64,000 bases of DNA from Vibrio pectenicida (GTDB lineage Bacteria; Pseudomonadota; Gammaproteobacteria; Enterobacterales; Vibrionaceae): the NCBI GenBank assembly GCA_024347015.1, contig AP024889.1, positions 1,736,001-1,800,000 of the forward strand. The letters run 5' to 3'. Under the pieces are notes generated by a model. The model was not told the DNA's origin. It saw only the letters and a list, made by a program, of their open reading frames with translations, and searched no databases. The stretch's first letter is position 1; each line of letters opens with the position of its first letter. The translations under genes and the position numbers were made by a program. Shown in pieces: positions 43,340 through 52,001 of the stretch.

Positions 43340-43728
43340 GAACATAGCTAGGGACTGTCTGATTATAACACCTTGTTAACAATAACATCATTCTCTCTAG
43401 GTTGCCCTCACACATAGCTATGTCTCGGTTTCTGAGGCTCCAGAACTTTGCAAGAACCAACTTCACTGGACACTAATCTGATTAGAAAAAGTATGTAAAA
43501 TATCCAACCTTAAAACGTTCTAGAAAAATGCTCTAGCTCAAAAAGGGGCATTTTCGATTTAGAAAGTACCTTTCCCCACAAGAGGCCACCAATTTCTTCT
43601 ATGCAGTGAGGTGAGAACCTACTCTACTGATGCCATCGCTGTTTGTGTGCGAACTCCCATATCAAATTCTCAGCTTTTAAGCCATTAGTGGTAAACTCAA
43701 TCCACGCCCATAATTCAATGTAGACACA
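43340..43728. other. Intergenic region without supported genes
   Basis: There are no frames with ribosome sites. A 15-base sequence CTGATTAGAAAAAGT at about 43475 also occurs at about 23335 after the hydrolase gene, too short to name an element. GAAAAATGC-TCTAG-type pairing near 43520-43550 (TGCTC... and GGGGCATTTT) may form a weak hairpin. Confidence 0.4.
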
Positions 43729-44130
43729 ATGAAAGATTGTAACCAATGCGGTAAATGCTGCATCAAATATGGAGATGGTGATTTAGCAGCCACACAAGAA
43801 GAGATCGATCTATGGGAGCTATTTAACCCTGATATCTTTGAATATGTGAAAGATGGCAAGATTTGGTTCGACCCAGACACGAAAGAACAACTAAATCGTT
43901 GTCCATTTTTAGAGTTAGCTCGCAAGGCAAAACCAAATGAAAAAGATAAATACACATGCAGTATTTACCTCGACAGGCCCGAAGACTGTCGCCACTACCC
44001 TAGCCTTATCAATGAAATGGTTCGGGACGAATGTGAAATGATCGAGGTCGTAGACCTAGAAAACCTCAACAAAGCACAAAAGCAGTTAGATAAGCTGATG
44101 AGCTCAAGCCGACCATCGAGCTATTCCTAG
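43729..44130 (+). CDS. YkgJ-family cysteine-cluster protein
   Basis: The 133-residue protein has the N-terminal CNQCGKCC motif (residues 4-11) and later cysteines in NRCPFLE, YTCSIYLDRPEDCRHYP and DECEM, the set that defines the YkgJ/Fe-S-oxidoreductase-like (CxxCxxCC) family, thought to bind zinc or iron-sulfur. It is cytoplasmic. It stands alone, and its function is unknown in all species. Confidence 0.8.
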   Translation: MKDCNQCGKCCIKYGDGDLAATQEEIDLWELFNPDIFEYVKDGKIWFDPDTKEQLNRCPFLELARKAKPNEKDKYTCSIYLDRPEDCRHYPSLINEMVRDECEMIEVVDLENLNKAQKQLDKLMSSSRPSSYS

Positions 44131-44408
44131 AGTGGGTTTAAGTAATTGCATTTAACACTTTCATAAGGTGAGAATGACACAATAGCTAAACCTCTACAAA
44201 CCACCTAAACTCACTTTCATGCCAAATACGGTCTATTTGATGGCTCTGTAAATTAATAATGACTATTGTATTCATACAGTTAGAAAAGTCGTATCTTTGC
44301 AAATTCACAGTCAATAATTAAGACCTTTGACATTCACCTGAAATTTGAATCAGTACTATGAGGCAACATCATATAACCAAAGAATAATATATAGTTATGG
44401 ATTAACTT
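44131..44408. other. Intergenic region
   Basis: I see no gene. The A/T-rich stretch at 44370-44400 is the likely promoter area for the lipoprotein gene that starts at 44409. Confidence 0.4.
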
Positions 44409-45710
44409 ATGAGGCTCCAAAATTTATCAGCAGCAGTACTAACTACCCTCACCATGTCAGGGTGTGGTGGAGAAGGTTCATCGGCAGGGAATAATGAGAA
44501 TTCTAGCCAGCAATCCAACCTGACTACTATACAGCCTAAAACTAAGCAACTCACAGGCAACGTGCTCTTTGCCATAGAAGGGCTGATTGAAAAAGGAGGG
44601 GTAGTATCTAACTATTCATCAATCGCTGTTAAACCAGCCCTTCCTGCATTCAAAGACGGAGATACCCAAAAGGTTGCTATAACTATCCCGGTTCCAACAA
44701 TCATCATAGATAACGACAGTCGTTTCGTTAATGACTGGCACTGTTATCAAGCAGTTGGATTAAGCGCACAGAGGAAAAACCAGCAACTACTTGTTGATGG
44801 TGTTTTTTCTGAATATAGATACGATATGGTAACTAACTCCTGCTCTAATGAACATTTAGCGACCTATGTATTTAACAATGCCGTGGTCGACAGCTCTTTA
44901 ACGTTTGAAACCCTTGGAAGCGTTGTATCCAGAAATCAGCAGGGTTCTGAGCAAACGTTGCCCACCTATCAATTTATCTCATTGGCGCAAGCTGATCAGT
45001 CGCAAGCAAGTTTCGGTAACGCTTGGGAGCAGATGCAGAGACCCAAAATTGCCGCTGCTCTACAACAAGCTGGCGCTTCAATATTTCAGGTAGACGCCTC
45101 ATCTGGAAAGGTTAAATTGGATTTAAGCCAGATAAATACTGACGTAATTGTAGACTTTGCATCATTGGATAAGAGCCAAATACTCAGTGGTTCAATTTGG
45201 GGAATGCCAGGTCAAGGCATCGCTGATGAGAGATGGTGTCGAATCGTCAACATCCCCGATGACTCAAGTCGTAATAGTATCAAGTATCAGTCAGTCATTG
45301 CGACTAATTGTGCAAGATCTACCCCGCGATATTGCGATATGTCTAAGTCATCTGCTGCTGGCATTTATCCGGCAGTCTCACCCATTGCTTGGGATGAAAC
45401 CACTGCCAATAATGCTCAATTAAACTCAAATGAACAACATCGAACAAACAAACAAGGTCATTTTATTGCCAACAGTGCAGCTCAAAATTCATTTGTTCTT
45501 GCTTTTTACACAGCTGTTAGCCCTATCTTCGGTTATACCAATCCGAGAAGTGACGGCCAAGTTAATAACGCAGGTCTTAATAGTTGGGTAGGTCACGCAG
45601 GTCACTGTCAAAACGTGATGGGTCATCGCCGTACAAAAATGGGGATAGGATTCAGGGTAGACAGGTCAAAACCATCAAAGATGTCATATTGGACTCAAGA
45701 TTTTAACTAA
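44409..45710 (+). CDS. Lipoprotein with a divergent C-terminal CAP (SCP) domain
   Basis: The 433-residue protein has a lipobox TMSGCGG with the lipidated cysteine at residue 19. The C-terminal third resembles the CAP superfamily: FGYTNPRSDGQVNNAG, WVGHAGHCQNVMGHRRTKMGIGF and YWTQDF match the usual order of GH-s-G, GHR-x-N-I/M, MG-I/V-G and YWTQ-F. Some active-site-like histidines remain (GHAGH, GHRR), but the first conserved helix is divergent. The N-terminal part has paired cysteines and no known domain. It is probably anchored at the outer membrane. A strong terminator follows at 45792. Confidence 0.65.
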   Translation: MRLQNLSAAVLTTLTMSGCGGEGSSAGNNENSSQQSNLTTIQPKTKQLTGNVLFAIEGLIEKGGVVSNYSSIAVKPALPAFKDGDTQKVAITIPVPTIIIDNDSRFVNDWHCYQAVGLSAQRKNQQLLVDGVFSEYRYDMVTNSCSNEHLATYVFNNAVVDSSLTFETLGSVVSRNQQGSEQTLPTYQFISLAQADQSQASFGNAWEQMQRPKIAAALQQAGASIFQVDASSGKVKLDLSQINTDVIVDFASLDKSQILSGSIWGMPGQGIADERWCRIVNIPDDSSRNSIKYQSVIATNCARSTPRYCDMSKSSAAGIYPAVSPIAWDETTANNAQLNSNEQHRTNKQGHFIANSAAQNSFVLAFYTAVSPIFGYTNPRSDGQVNNAGLNSWVGHAGHCQNVMGHRRTKMGIGFRVDRSKPSKMSYWTQDFN

Positions 45711-45791
45711 AAACGCTTGAAATCATTCTTGTTGTTTAGATGCATAAAGTATAAATTTTTGATTAATTCTCTATCCTCTGAACAGAGAAAA

Positions 45792-45821
45792 ACAAAGCCC
45801 GCTTTTAAAAGCGGGCTTTGT
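45792..45821. terminator. Bidirectional terminator between convergent genes
   Basis: A perfect 15-pair palindrome with GC core AAAGCCCGC/GCGGGCTTT is flanked by A and T runs. It lies between the plus-strand CAP lipoprotein gene and the minus-strand zinc-ribbon gene, so it terminates both. Confidence 0.93.
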
Positions 45822-45843
45822 TTATCGTATTACCTTACATATA

Positions 45844-46038
45844 TCATGCTTGAGCTGATGAAGAGCACACTTTTTTGGTCACTTTATCAAACTCTACGAT
45901 TGAATAGTCTTCACTTTTTGTTGCTACGGAGTTTTGATACCCGTCATAAGAACACTCTCCAATATCATTTCTCGGGCATATAGAAACCTGATTTTTATCA
46001 ATCATTTCTATTCCGCAGTTCGGGCAATATTTATACAT
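45844..46038 (-). CDS. Small zinc-ribbon protein
   Basis: ATG 46038 with CAGGAG upstream is chosen over a TTG 36 bases earlier. The 64-residue protein has KYCPNCG at residues 3-9 and a second pair in SICPRNDIGEC, so it would bind one zinc. It resembles small zinc-ribbon proteins of unknown role. It ends in CSSSAQA. It is convergent with the lipoprotein gene across a strong terminator. Confidence 0.65.
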   Translation of the reverse strand: MYKYCPNCGIEMIDKNQVSICPRNDIGECSYDGYQNSVATKSEDYSIVEFDKVTKKVCSSSAQA

Positions 46039-46220
46039 GGCGCTCTCCTGACGTTGTCTATCTTGTACATACAAGCAAAAATCCTGCTTTTAAAACTCTA
46101 ACTGCTTTTGACTATCAAACCAGTCATAGCATACTCAGGTTTGCAATTTTTGACACCTGATTGCACTATTCACTGTATTTTATAGTGGTTTTACAACACA
46201 AATATGACATTCAGCACAGA

Positions 46221-46706
46221 TTAATTTTGTGCTGCAAAATTTGATTCGGGCTTACTATAAAGTGTACTGGCTATATACGCAATGATCCCAAGGTTAATTA
46301 CAAGTAACGTTATACACATTCCCCCCGGATGATGAATAACTGCATAGATCTCAAATGGCACATAAACTGCGCAACTGACTAGCGCTAGCCACTCAGTCCA
46401 ACGAAGTCCATTCCACAAACCATAAGCCTCTATCCATCTAACGAATGTGTATACAGCGGCCACCACCATTAGTAAATTCATATTTAACTGAGGAACTCGC
46501 TTCGACAAATCAATCATCATCTCTGAAATGGGGTGGACAGGATTCAAATGAAAATGCTGAACAAGTAGCTCTGCCAATTGCCGCAAATCTTTACTCGGAA
46601 AGAAATATATCCCTAAGACCACAGCAAAAGAAAGAAAGCCTTTTAATGCTTCCAAAATTGCAATGACCTTCAAACCTGATTTTGTTCCAACCTGCATAAC
46701 GCTCAT
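46221..46706 (-). CDS. DUF2127 inner-membrane protein
   Basis: This 161-residue protein has four hydrophobic segments and the family patterns KVIAILEALKGFLSF, VAAVYTFVRWIEAYGLW and WTEWLALVSCAVYVPFEIYAV. DUF2127 proteins are small inner-membrane proteins without known function. It stands on the minus strand 121 bases downstream of the VirK-like gene and appears to have its own start. Confidence 0.8.
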   Translation of the reverse strand: MSVMQVGTKSGLKVIAILEALKGFLSFAVVLGIYFFPSKDLRQLAELLVQHFHLNPVHPISEMMIDLSKRVPQLNMNLLMVVAAVYTFVRWIEAYGLWNGLRWTEWLALVSCAVYVPFEIYAVIHHPGGMCITLLVINLGIIAYIASTLYSKPESNFAAQN

Positions 46707-46827
46707 ACCTCATACAACATTTTTGAGCATAACGTCAATGACAGTATCATGACGATTCAATCTTAAGTGAAAACTGTGTAAAGTTTTCGCAAAAACATAA
46801 ACCCTGATGATATTTTCAGACCTATCA

Positions 46828-47754
46828 TTATGGTTTTGATATATTTGGTTTTAAATCTGCCAGCCGAGAATGAATACTATCTCTTACTTCATCTAGCCAT
46901 GCATATCGCTTGGTATATAACCGACGCTTGTTTTTATTCAAGCTGCTAGGATCCTTGCGCACAGGCACTAACGGAATATCGTACATATATTTTGATACCT
47001 GAGTGCCTCCGTATTCGGTCCAAAGCTCAGCGTATTGATAGCTTATACTTGAACGCTTGGAACCAATATACCTCAAAGCTTGATAAACATGCCCTCTGTT
47101 GGTAATACCATAAATAGAACTAATCCCCCACTCCTTTGCCAACATAAGAAGAATTTCAAGCATTAATGCTTTTGGTCTCAAGCCATGCATTCCTTTGGTG
47201 AGAGACTTAATAATATCTCCACGATCAGTAATGCAATCACTAGGACCCTGCAATGCTCCAATATGAATTTCATGCTTTGGCGTAGTAGAGATATTGAAAG
47301 CGAGAGTAAATAAATCACGCTGATTTTGATCAACCAATTTTAAAGCTAGGGAACCTTCTCTCTCTGGGCCTGGACATAATATGATCGAACAATCGAGTAC
47401 ACTAAGTAAACGCCAGCCATCATTGGTGTAAAAACGGGCCGTATCAGAACCATACATCTGATATAGTGCATGGAAGTGCTCATGAATCTTTATGGCTCTC
47501 TGGTGTGGACGCCAGTTTAAACAAACATACGGCTTAAGAGGCTTTTCAAGAATTCTTGGATTTTGTTCTCTTATCGGCCGAAATTCTGGTTGCTCAAACA
47601 ATGTCTGCAGGCACTGTAGCACTGAGGGCTTAAACATAGACCACATGCAAAAGCGTGCGTTATAACGTAGCTTTTTAGCGCCCCGAATATCTGGGTATAC
47701 GCTCTTAGCCACTTTAGGTAAAGACTGAATAAAATTAATGTAATTGATAAACAT
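46828..47754 (-). CDS. VirK/YbjX family protein (DUF535)
   Basis: The start is uncertain: ATG 47754 is chosen, and the frame extends to a TTG at 47787. About 308 residues show the DUF535 landmarks HEHFHALYQMYG, GALQGPS, GLRPKALMLEILLMLAKEWG and YGITNRGHVYQALRYIGSKR. Members such as VirK and YbjX affect envelope resistance to antimicrobial peptides. It lies directly downstream of ompV, separated by a hairpin (47790-47811), so it may be partly co-transcribed with the carR-carS-ompV set. Confidence 0.82.
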   Translation of the reverse strand: MFINYINFIQSLPKVAKSVYPDIRGAKKLRYNARFCMWSMFKPSVLQCLQTLFEQPEFRPIREQNPRILEKPLKPYVCLNWRPHQRAIKIHEHFHALYQMYGSDTARFYTNDGWRLLSVLDCSIILCPGPEREGSLALKLVDQNQRDLFTLAFNISTTPKHEIHIGALQGPSDCITDRGDIIKSLTKGMHGLRPKALMLEILLMLAKEWGISSIYGITNRGHVYQALRYIGSKRSSISYQYAELWTEYGGTQVSKYMYDIPLVPVRKDPSSLNKNKRRLYTKRYAWLDEVRDSIHSRLADLKPNISKP

Positions 47755-47789
47755 AGCGACACTTTGACTAAACTGGGCACAAGGCAAGA

Positions 47790-47811
47790 AGCCTGACCAA
47801 GTGGCCAGGCT
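47790..47811 (-). terminator. Hairpin between ompV and the VirK-like gene
   Basis: AGCCTG-A-CC and GG-C-CAGGCT pair with one internal mismatch around an AAGT loop. The T content after it on the minus strand is low, so it would act as a partial terminator or RNA processing/stability element that lowers expression of the downstream gene. Confidence 0.5.
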
Positions 47812-47832
47812 AAAAACTAGGAGGTGAAGAAA

Positions 47833-48606
47833 TTAAAAGCTGTAAGAAACAGCCGCTCCAACCAACCACTGATTGGCACTATCTACGATAGGTGAGTCAG
47901 CAATTTCGTCGCCAAGGCGTGTATAACTCGTCGTTTGAGTCAACTGCCAATTATCACTGAGTGGCAAAATAACTTTGTAACCTACATCGTAAGATACATC
48001 GCCACTACCTTTGTAAGCGTTGCGTTTTTGGGTCGCTTCTTTATCTTGTACACCAAAGTAGTAGTCAACATAATCTTTGCTTTGGTATGAAATACCAGCA
48101 AATGGAACAAAATCTGCCTTGCCGATAGTCAAAGGTAAGAAGTACTTCACCCCAGTTAGGTAACCGCCATATGTATCTACTACATCATGTTGATAATAAG
48201 TTGAGATGGTGCCTTGAGTTAGGTGGAAATCAGCATTAATACCAACATCTAAACTAAGGCGGCGTTTATCCATACCTTTTAGGAAATCTGAAGTATCTTT
48301 GTCGTACATAAGACCAGAAGTACCCAAGTAGCCACTTAGATTGAATACATCACCAGTGTTACCGAGAAAACGGTAGTTAATGCTTTGCAAAGTAACGTTA
48401 AAGTCTTCTCCTTGGTAACCAAAGTTAGCAACTGGAGCTAGGTTATGCTTTTGACCTTTGTATAAATCTGTCATACCCGCAGCACCAAGCTCAGCAACCC
48501 AGCTGTTTTCTTGGGTATAAATATTACCATTGCGAATATATGCGTCATTTGCATATACAGCATTGGCTGCTATCAATGCTGTAATTACCAGAGTGAGCTT
48601 TTTCAT
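47833..48606 (-). CDS. ompV: OmpV, MipA-family outer-membrane protein
   Basis: The 257-residue protein has a signal peptide (ending VYA) and a beta-barrel pattern of alternating residues ending in the aromatic C-terminus VSYSF required for Bam-dependent insertion. Internal landmarks are GYLGTSGLMYDKD and PFAGISYQSKDYVDYYFGV, which fit the MipA/OmpV family. In V. cholerae the ompV gene stands next to the CarSR (VprBA) two-component genes in the same way. The 82-bp gap to carS may contain its own promoter. Confidence 0.9.
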   Translation of the reverse strand: MKKLTLVITALIAANAVYANDAYIRNGNIYTQENSWVAELGAAGMTDLYKGQKHNLAPVANFGYQGEDFNVTLQSINYRFLGNTGDVFNLSGYLGTSGLMYDKDTSDFLKGMDKRRLSLDVGINADFHLTQGTISTYYQHDVVDTYGGYLTGVKYFLPLTIGKADFVPFAGISYQSKDYVDYYFGVQDKEATQKRNAYKGSGDVSYDVGYKVILPLSDNWQLTQTTSYTRLGDEIADSPIVDSANQWLVGAAVSYSF

Positions 48607-48688
48607 TATTTTGTCCTCGTGTTAACTTATAGTGAACACTGTACAAAATTATTAGATTTGTAAATATGACGACTTTGTCACACAAATG

Positions 48689-49996
48689 TCACGAATTGTC
48701 AGGTGACACTGACAAGCAAGGGATCCGCAAGGTGAATTTAGCTCCCCCTAGAGAACTCACGCCAACCTGAGAGCTACCACCATGGCGGTCAATTATAAGT
48801 TTTACGATTGCAAGACCAAGACCAAACCCAGCATTTGATTTATTTCTGGAAGGATCCGCACTATAGAATGGATCAAAGATAGCGCTCCAATGCTCCACCG
48901 GAATACCAGGGCCATCATCTTCTACAACAATTAAAACATCACCCATATCTTTCTGGGCAGTCACACGAATTTTCCGATTCACATAACGTAAAGCATTAGA
49001 AACAAGGTTATTAATAGCTCGCTTTATAAGCGCACTGTCTATTTCAACTACCATAGAATCAGGAACATCAATTTCAACAATATTGTAATCATTACTCGGA
49101 AGTTTACTGACCAACCCTGTTATATACGCCAACAATTCAATAGATTCGATATTTAAGACAGAATCTGGCCTCTCTACTCTTGCAAAATACAACAATTCAT
49201 CAGCCATTTGTTCCATTTCTTCAGTATCTTCTATGATACTGGCTATCTTGTCATGCTGTGCTTGAGTTAAGTTTTCATCCTGTAACATCTCAGCTTGCCA
49301 CTGAATTCTGAAAATAGGCGTTCTCAAATCATGAGCAATTGAGTTCGTTAAGGAACGGTTACTTGTAATAAGATCAGAAATCTTATCGGCCATGTAATTA
49401 AAGCTATAATTCAAAGAACCTACTCGATGACGGCTTCCTGTTGGAGCTCGTGAGTTAAAATCGCCTTGAGCAAATTTTACTGTAACTTCTTCAAGTACCC
49501 TAACTCTTCGACTTAGAAACCAGATCAGCCCAGAGGTATAAATGAAAAAACCACCGACAATAAACCCCCACAATAAATCATCATCAAAAGCGATCGCCCT
49601 ACGTAAACTGGATTCAACATCCGGTTTTACTCTATATACGACATCTGGGGATGAAAGCATAAACCAAAATTCGCGCTCATCATCATAAAAAGTAAACAAG
49701 TGAGTCCTTTCACGACTAAAATACTCTTTTACACCAGTGGGTACCTTTGATAAGGGGAAGACTTTTAGCGTTTTTGCCGTTTGATTGGTGAAGTCACGCA
49801 GAATTCCCAATGCTTCCTTTTCCCCCTGCGTCTCAGAAATAGACATCAAAATCTCTCTGAATGCCGCCCCCTCAAGATCCTCAAGAACATAGTCGTAATC
49901 GGTATTAATTTGATAAACTAGAACTTCATATGCCATGAGGCTTAACGTAAATAGTAACAATAGCCCAGCAAAAGCTTCTATGTAGAACCGGCGCAT
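48689..49996 (-). CDS. carS: CarS (VprB)-type sensor histidine kinase
   Basis: The 435-residue protein has two membrane helices (about 5-27 and 141-161), a short periplasmic domain, HAMP, HisKA with the phospho-histidine in SIAHDLRTPIFR, and HATPase with DDGPGIPVEHW and FGLGLAIVKLI. Its place between an OmpR-type regulator and ompV matches the carR-carS-ompV order of V. cholerae, where the pair senses calcium and antimicrobial peptides and controls lipid A glycinylation and biofilm genes. The gene name is by synteny. Confidence 0.85.
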   Translation of the reverse strand: MRRFYIEAFAGLLLLFTLSLMAYEVLVYQINTDYDYVLEDLEGAAFREILMSISETQGEKEALGILRDFTNQTAKTLKVFPLSKVPTGVKEYFSRERTHLFTFYDDEREFWFMLSSPDVVYRVKPDVESSLRRAIAFDDDLLWGFIVGGFFIYTSGLIWFLSRRVRVLEEVTVKFAQGDFNSRAPTGSRHRVGSLNYSFNYMADKISDLITSNRSLTNSIAHDLRTPIFRIQWQAEMLQDENLTQAQHDKIASIIEDTEEMEQMADELLYFARVERPDSVLNIESIELLAYITGLVSKLPSNDYNIVEIDVPDSMVVEIDSALIKRAINNLVSNALRYVNRKIRVTAQKDMGDVLIVVEDDGPGIPVEHWSAIFDPFYSADPSRNKSNAGFGLGLAIVKLIIDRHGGSSQVGVSSLGGAKFTLRIPCLSVSPDNS

Positions 49997-50014
49997 AACA
50001 CTCTATCCCCAAGG

Positions 50015-50731
50015 TTACCAGCTGTCAGGTACAAACAAATAACCTTTACCTCTTACGGTTATAATACGCTTAGGTGTTGCTGAACTATCGCCTAGCTTCT
50101 TGCGTAGGCTGACAATTTTGTTATCAATGGTACGATCTAAACCATCGTACTCAATTCCTCTTAATGTCTTAGTTAAGGTATCACGAGATAACACTTGATC
50201 TGGCGAGCTAGCCAATAGCCAAAGCAAATCAAAATCACTATCTGGCATGTTGATTTGTTCACCATTCAATAAGCAAATTTTACGATCTCGATTCAAACTA
50301 AGTTCACCATAGCTTAAGGTGTTTACTGTCTTTGATTCACTATCGAAAGATAGCTCATTATTTACAGATCGCCTCAAAAGCATTCTTATCCGAGCAAGTA
50401 ATACCCGAGGCTTGATCGGCTTACTAACAAAGTCATCAGCTCCTATTTCTAATGCAGCAACATGATCAAAATCATCATCACTTGCGGTTAACATTAACAC
50501 TTGACCAGAGTACTTAGTTCTTATTTGTCTACAAATCGTCAAGCCATCAGTTCCGGGCAACATAAGATCAAGTAATAAAATTTTAGGTTGTTGCTCTACA
50601 ATAGCATCAACCGCACTATTTCCATCTTCGAATGTCGTTACATCAAAATCATGCTTTACGAAATATTCAGCAAGCATTGAACGTAGTTTTGCGTCATCTT
50701 CAACGATAAATAAGGATTGTAAAGGGCTCAT
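50015..50731 (-). CDS. carR: CarR (VprA)-type OmpR-family response regulator
   Basis: The 238-residue protein has a receiver with the phospho-aspartate in LLLDLMLPGTDG (near residue 56), switch threonine in LTASD and lysine in SKPIKP, and a C-terminal winged helix ending VRGKGYLFVPDSW. It is separated from carS by 18 bases. It is expected to regulate envelope and biofilm functions, in V. cholerae including the almEFG genes and vps. No alm genes are in this window. Confidence 0.87.
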   Translation of the reverse strand: MSPLQSLFIVEDDAKLRSMLAEYFVKHDFDVTTFEDGNSAVDAIVEQQPKILLLDLMLPGTDGLTICRQIRTKYSGQVLMLTASDDDFDHVAALEIGADDFVSKPIKPRVLLARIRMLLRRSVNNELSFDSESKTVNTLSYGELSLNRDRKICLLNGEQINMPDSDFDLLWLLASSPDQVLSRDTLTKTLRGIEYDGLDRTIDNKIVSLRKKLGDSSATPKRIITVRGKGYLFVPDSW

Positions 50732-51003
50732 CTACCATTCAGCCAAAGTTCTTAGTTTGAAGTGACCTAATAATAGCGTAAACACTGACAAAATACTGTA
50801 TGAATAATGTACGTAGACTCTATATTTTGAACACCATTCAATTAAACTAAGATTTATAAGTGTCATAACTATCAACTGTACTTGTGATTCACTAAACCAT
50901 GCCATCTGTACCACTTAGTATGAATATCTAAAAACACTTTATTTTAGATGAACAGTAATGCGAGATTTGTTATTATCCATTCGACTAATGAAAGGGGTTA
51001 GAT

Positions 51004-51189
51004 ATGAACCGTAAGAAAAAAATCAATCAAATCTTAAAAGCGAAGCAAAAGAAGATGAATTCTAAGTTACACAAAAAGAACCAGCCTCGCTATATATCAA
51101 AAGCAGATCGCGCTGAGGCTGAAACCCAAACTTCAGAAACTTGCGAAAGTAATACCACCGTCGTTCCTAATCTAGATAGCTCTGAGTAG
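51004..51189 (+). CDS. DUF2986 small basic protein
   Basis: The 61-residue protein is very lysine-rich at the N-terminus (MNRKKKINQILKAKQKK), a signature of the DUF2986 family found in Vibrio and relatives. AAAGGGG precedes ATG 51004 by ten bases. Its 3' end overlaps the 3' end of the minus-strand NYN gene by 18 bases. Function unknown; the charge suggests RNA or ribosome binding. Confidence 0.8.
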   Translation: MNRKKKINQILKAKQKKMNSKLHKKNQPRYISKADRAEAETQTSETCESNTTVVPNLDSSE

Positions 51190-51654
51190 CAGATCTCTTT
51201 CAATCGGGATATAGTTGTCGCATGCATCAATGAGTGATTGTGCACTAAGCCCAGGAACGGCAAACACATCAACTTTAGTACCAAATCGTTGCTGTACCCT
51301 TTGCACTAAGATTTCAAAGTCGCCATCCCCAGACAAGAGTATCACTCGATCAACTTGACTTGCCACTTCATAGATATCTAAAGCAATACCAACATCCCAA
51401 TCACCTTTGGAACTGCCATCCCTTCTTTGGATAAATGGTTTCAGTTTAACGTTGAAACCAATACCTCGAAGAATATGGTGAAACTGCCTTTGCTTTGGAT
51501 CCTGAGAAGAAATAGCATAAGCATTGGCCTCTAATACCTCTCGCCCTTGAGTCGCCACATACCAAAACTGATTGTAGTCAAAATTTGCTTGGTATTTATC
51601 CCTCGTTGTGTAGTAAATATTCTGAACATCAACAAAAATAGCCACTTTCTCCAC
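51172..51654 (-). CDS. NYN-domain (LabA/DUF88-like) protein, putative RNase
   Basis: The 160-residue PIN-like fold protein has the conserved aspartates in FVDVQNIYY, KGDWDVGIALDIYE and LLSGDGDFEILV. This is the NYN/LabA pattern of metal-dependent ribonucleases. The middle and C-terminal aspartates (GDGDF) are intact, so activity is plausible. It ends tail-to-tail overlapping the DUF2986 gene. It is a common single gene in gamma-proteobacteria. Confidence 0.85.
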   Translation of the reverse strand: MEKVAIFVDVQNIYYTTRDKYQANFDYNQFWYVATQGREVLEANAYAISSQDPKQRQFHHILRGIGFNVKLKPFIQRRDGSSKGDWDVGIALDIYEVASQVDRVILLSGDGDFEILVQRVQQRFGTKVDVFAVPGLSAQSLIDACDNYIPIERDLLLRAI

Positions 51655-52001
51655 TGGATTCTCCGTAAACCTACTGCATAAAATTTACTAAAGCTTATCA
51701 TTGCTTCAAAGCTAAAGGCGAGCATCAAAGAGAAACATATCAAAATTATTATTAACGTGAAGCAAATTCCAATACAGAACAAATCTATTTCCGAATAGAG
51801 TGAGGTTCCCAGCTAGGAAAAATCAAGAAACTTCAGTAATTAAAATAACTTATATTCATAAAATCATAGAAAACACCTTTATAAAATCATAGAGAGTTAC
51901 AAATGTGTGACACTGGTTCAATATCATGCTTGATTCCCCATACGAAAAGCATACTATTATTCGATATTAATATGAACGTACACTAATACAAGGCTTATTA
52001 A
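51655..52001. other. Divergent intergenic region
   Basis: This region lies between the starts of the NYN gene (minus) and the GGDEF gene (plus). It is AT-rich and should hold both promoters. TATTCGATATTAATATGAAC near 51957-51976 may be the plus-strand -10 area. No gene is seen. Confidence 0.45.

Noticed and set aside
43470..43490. Shared 15-mer CTGATTAGAAAAAGT at about 23335 and 43475 as a mobile repeat
   Set aside because: It is too short, with unrelated flanks; it could be chance in AT-rich DNA.
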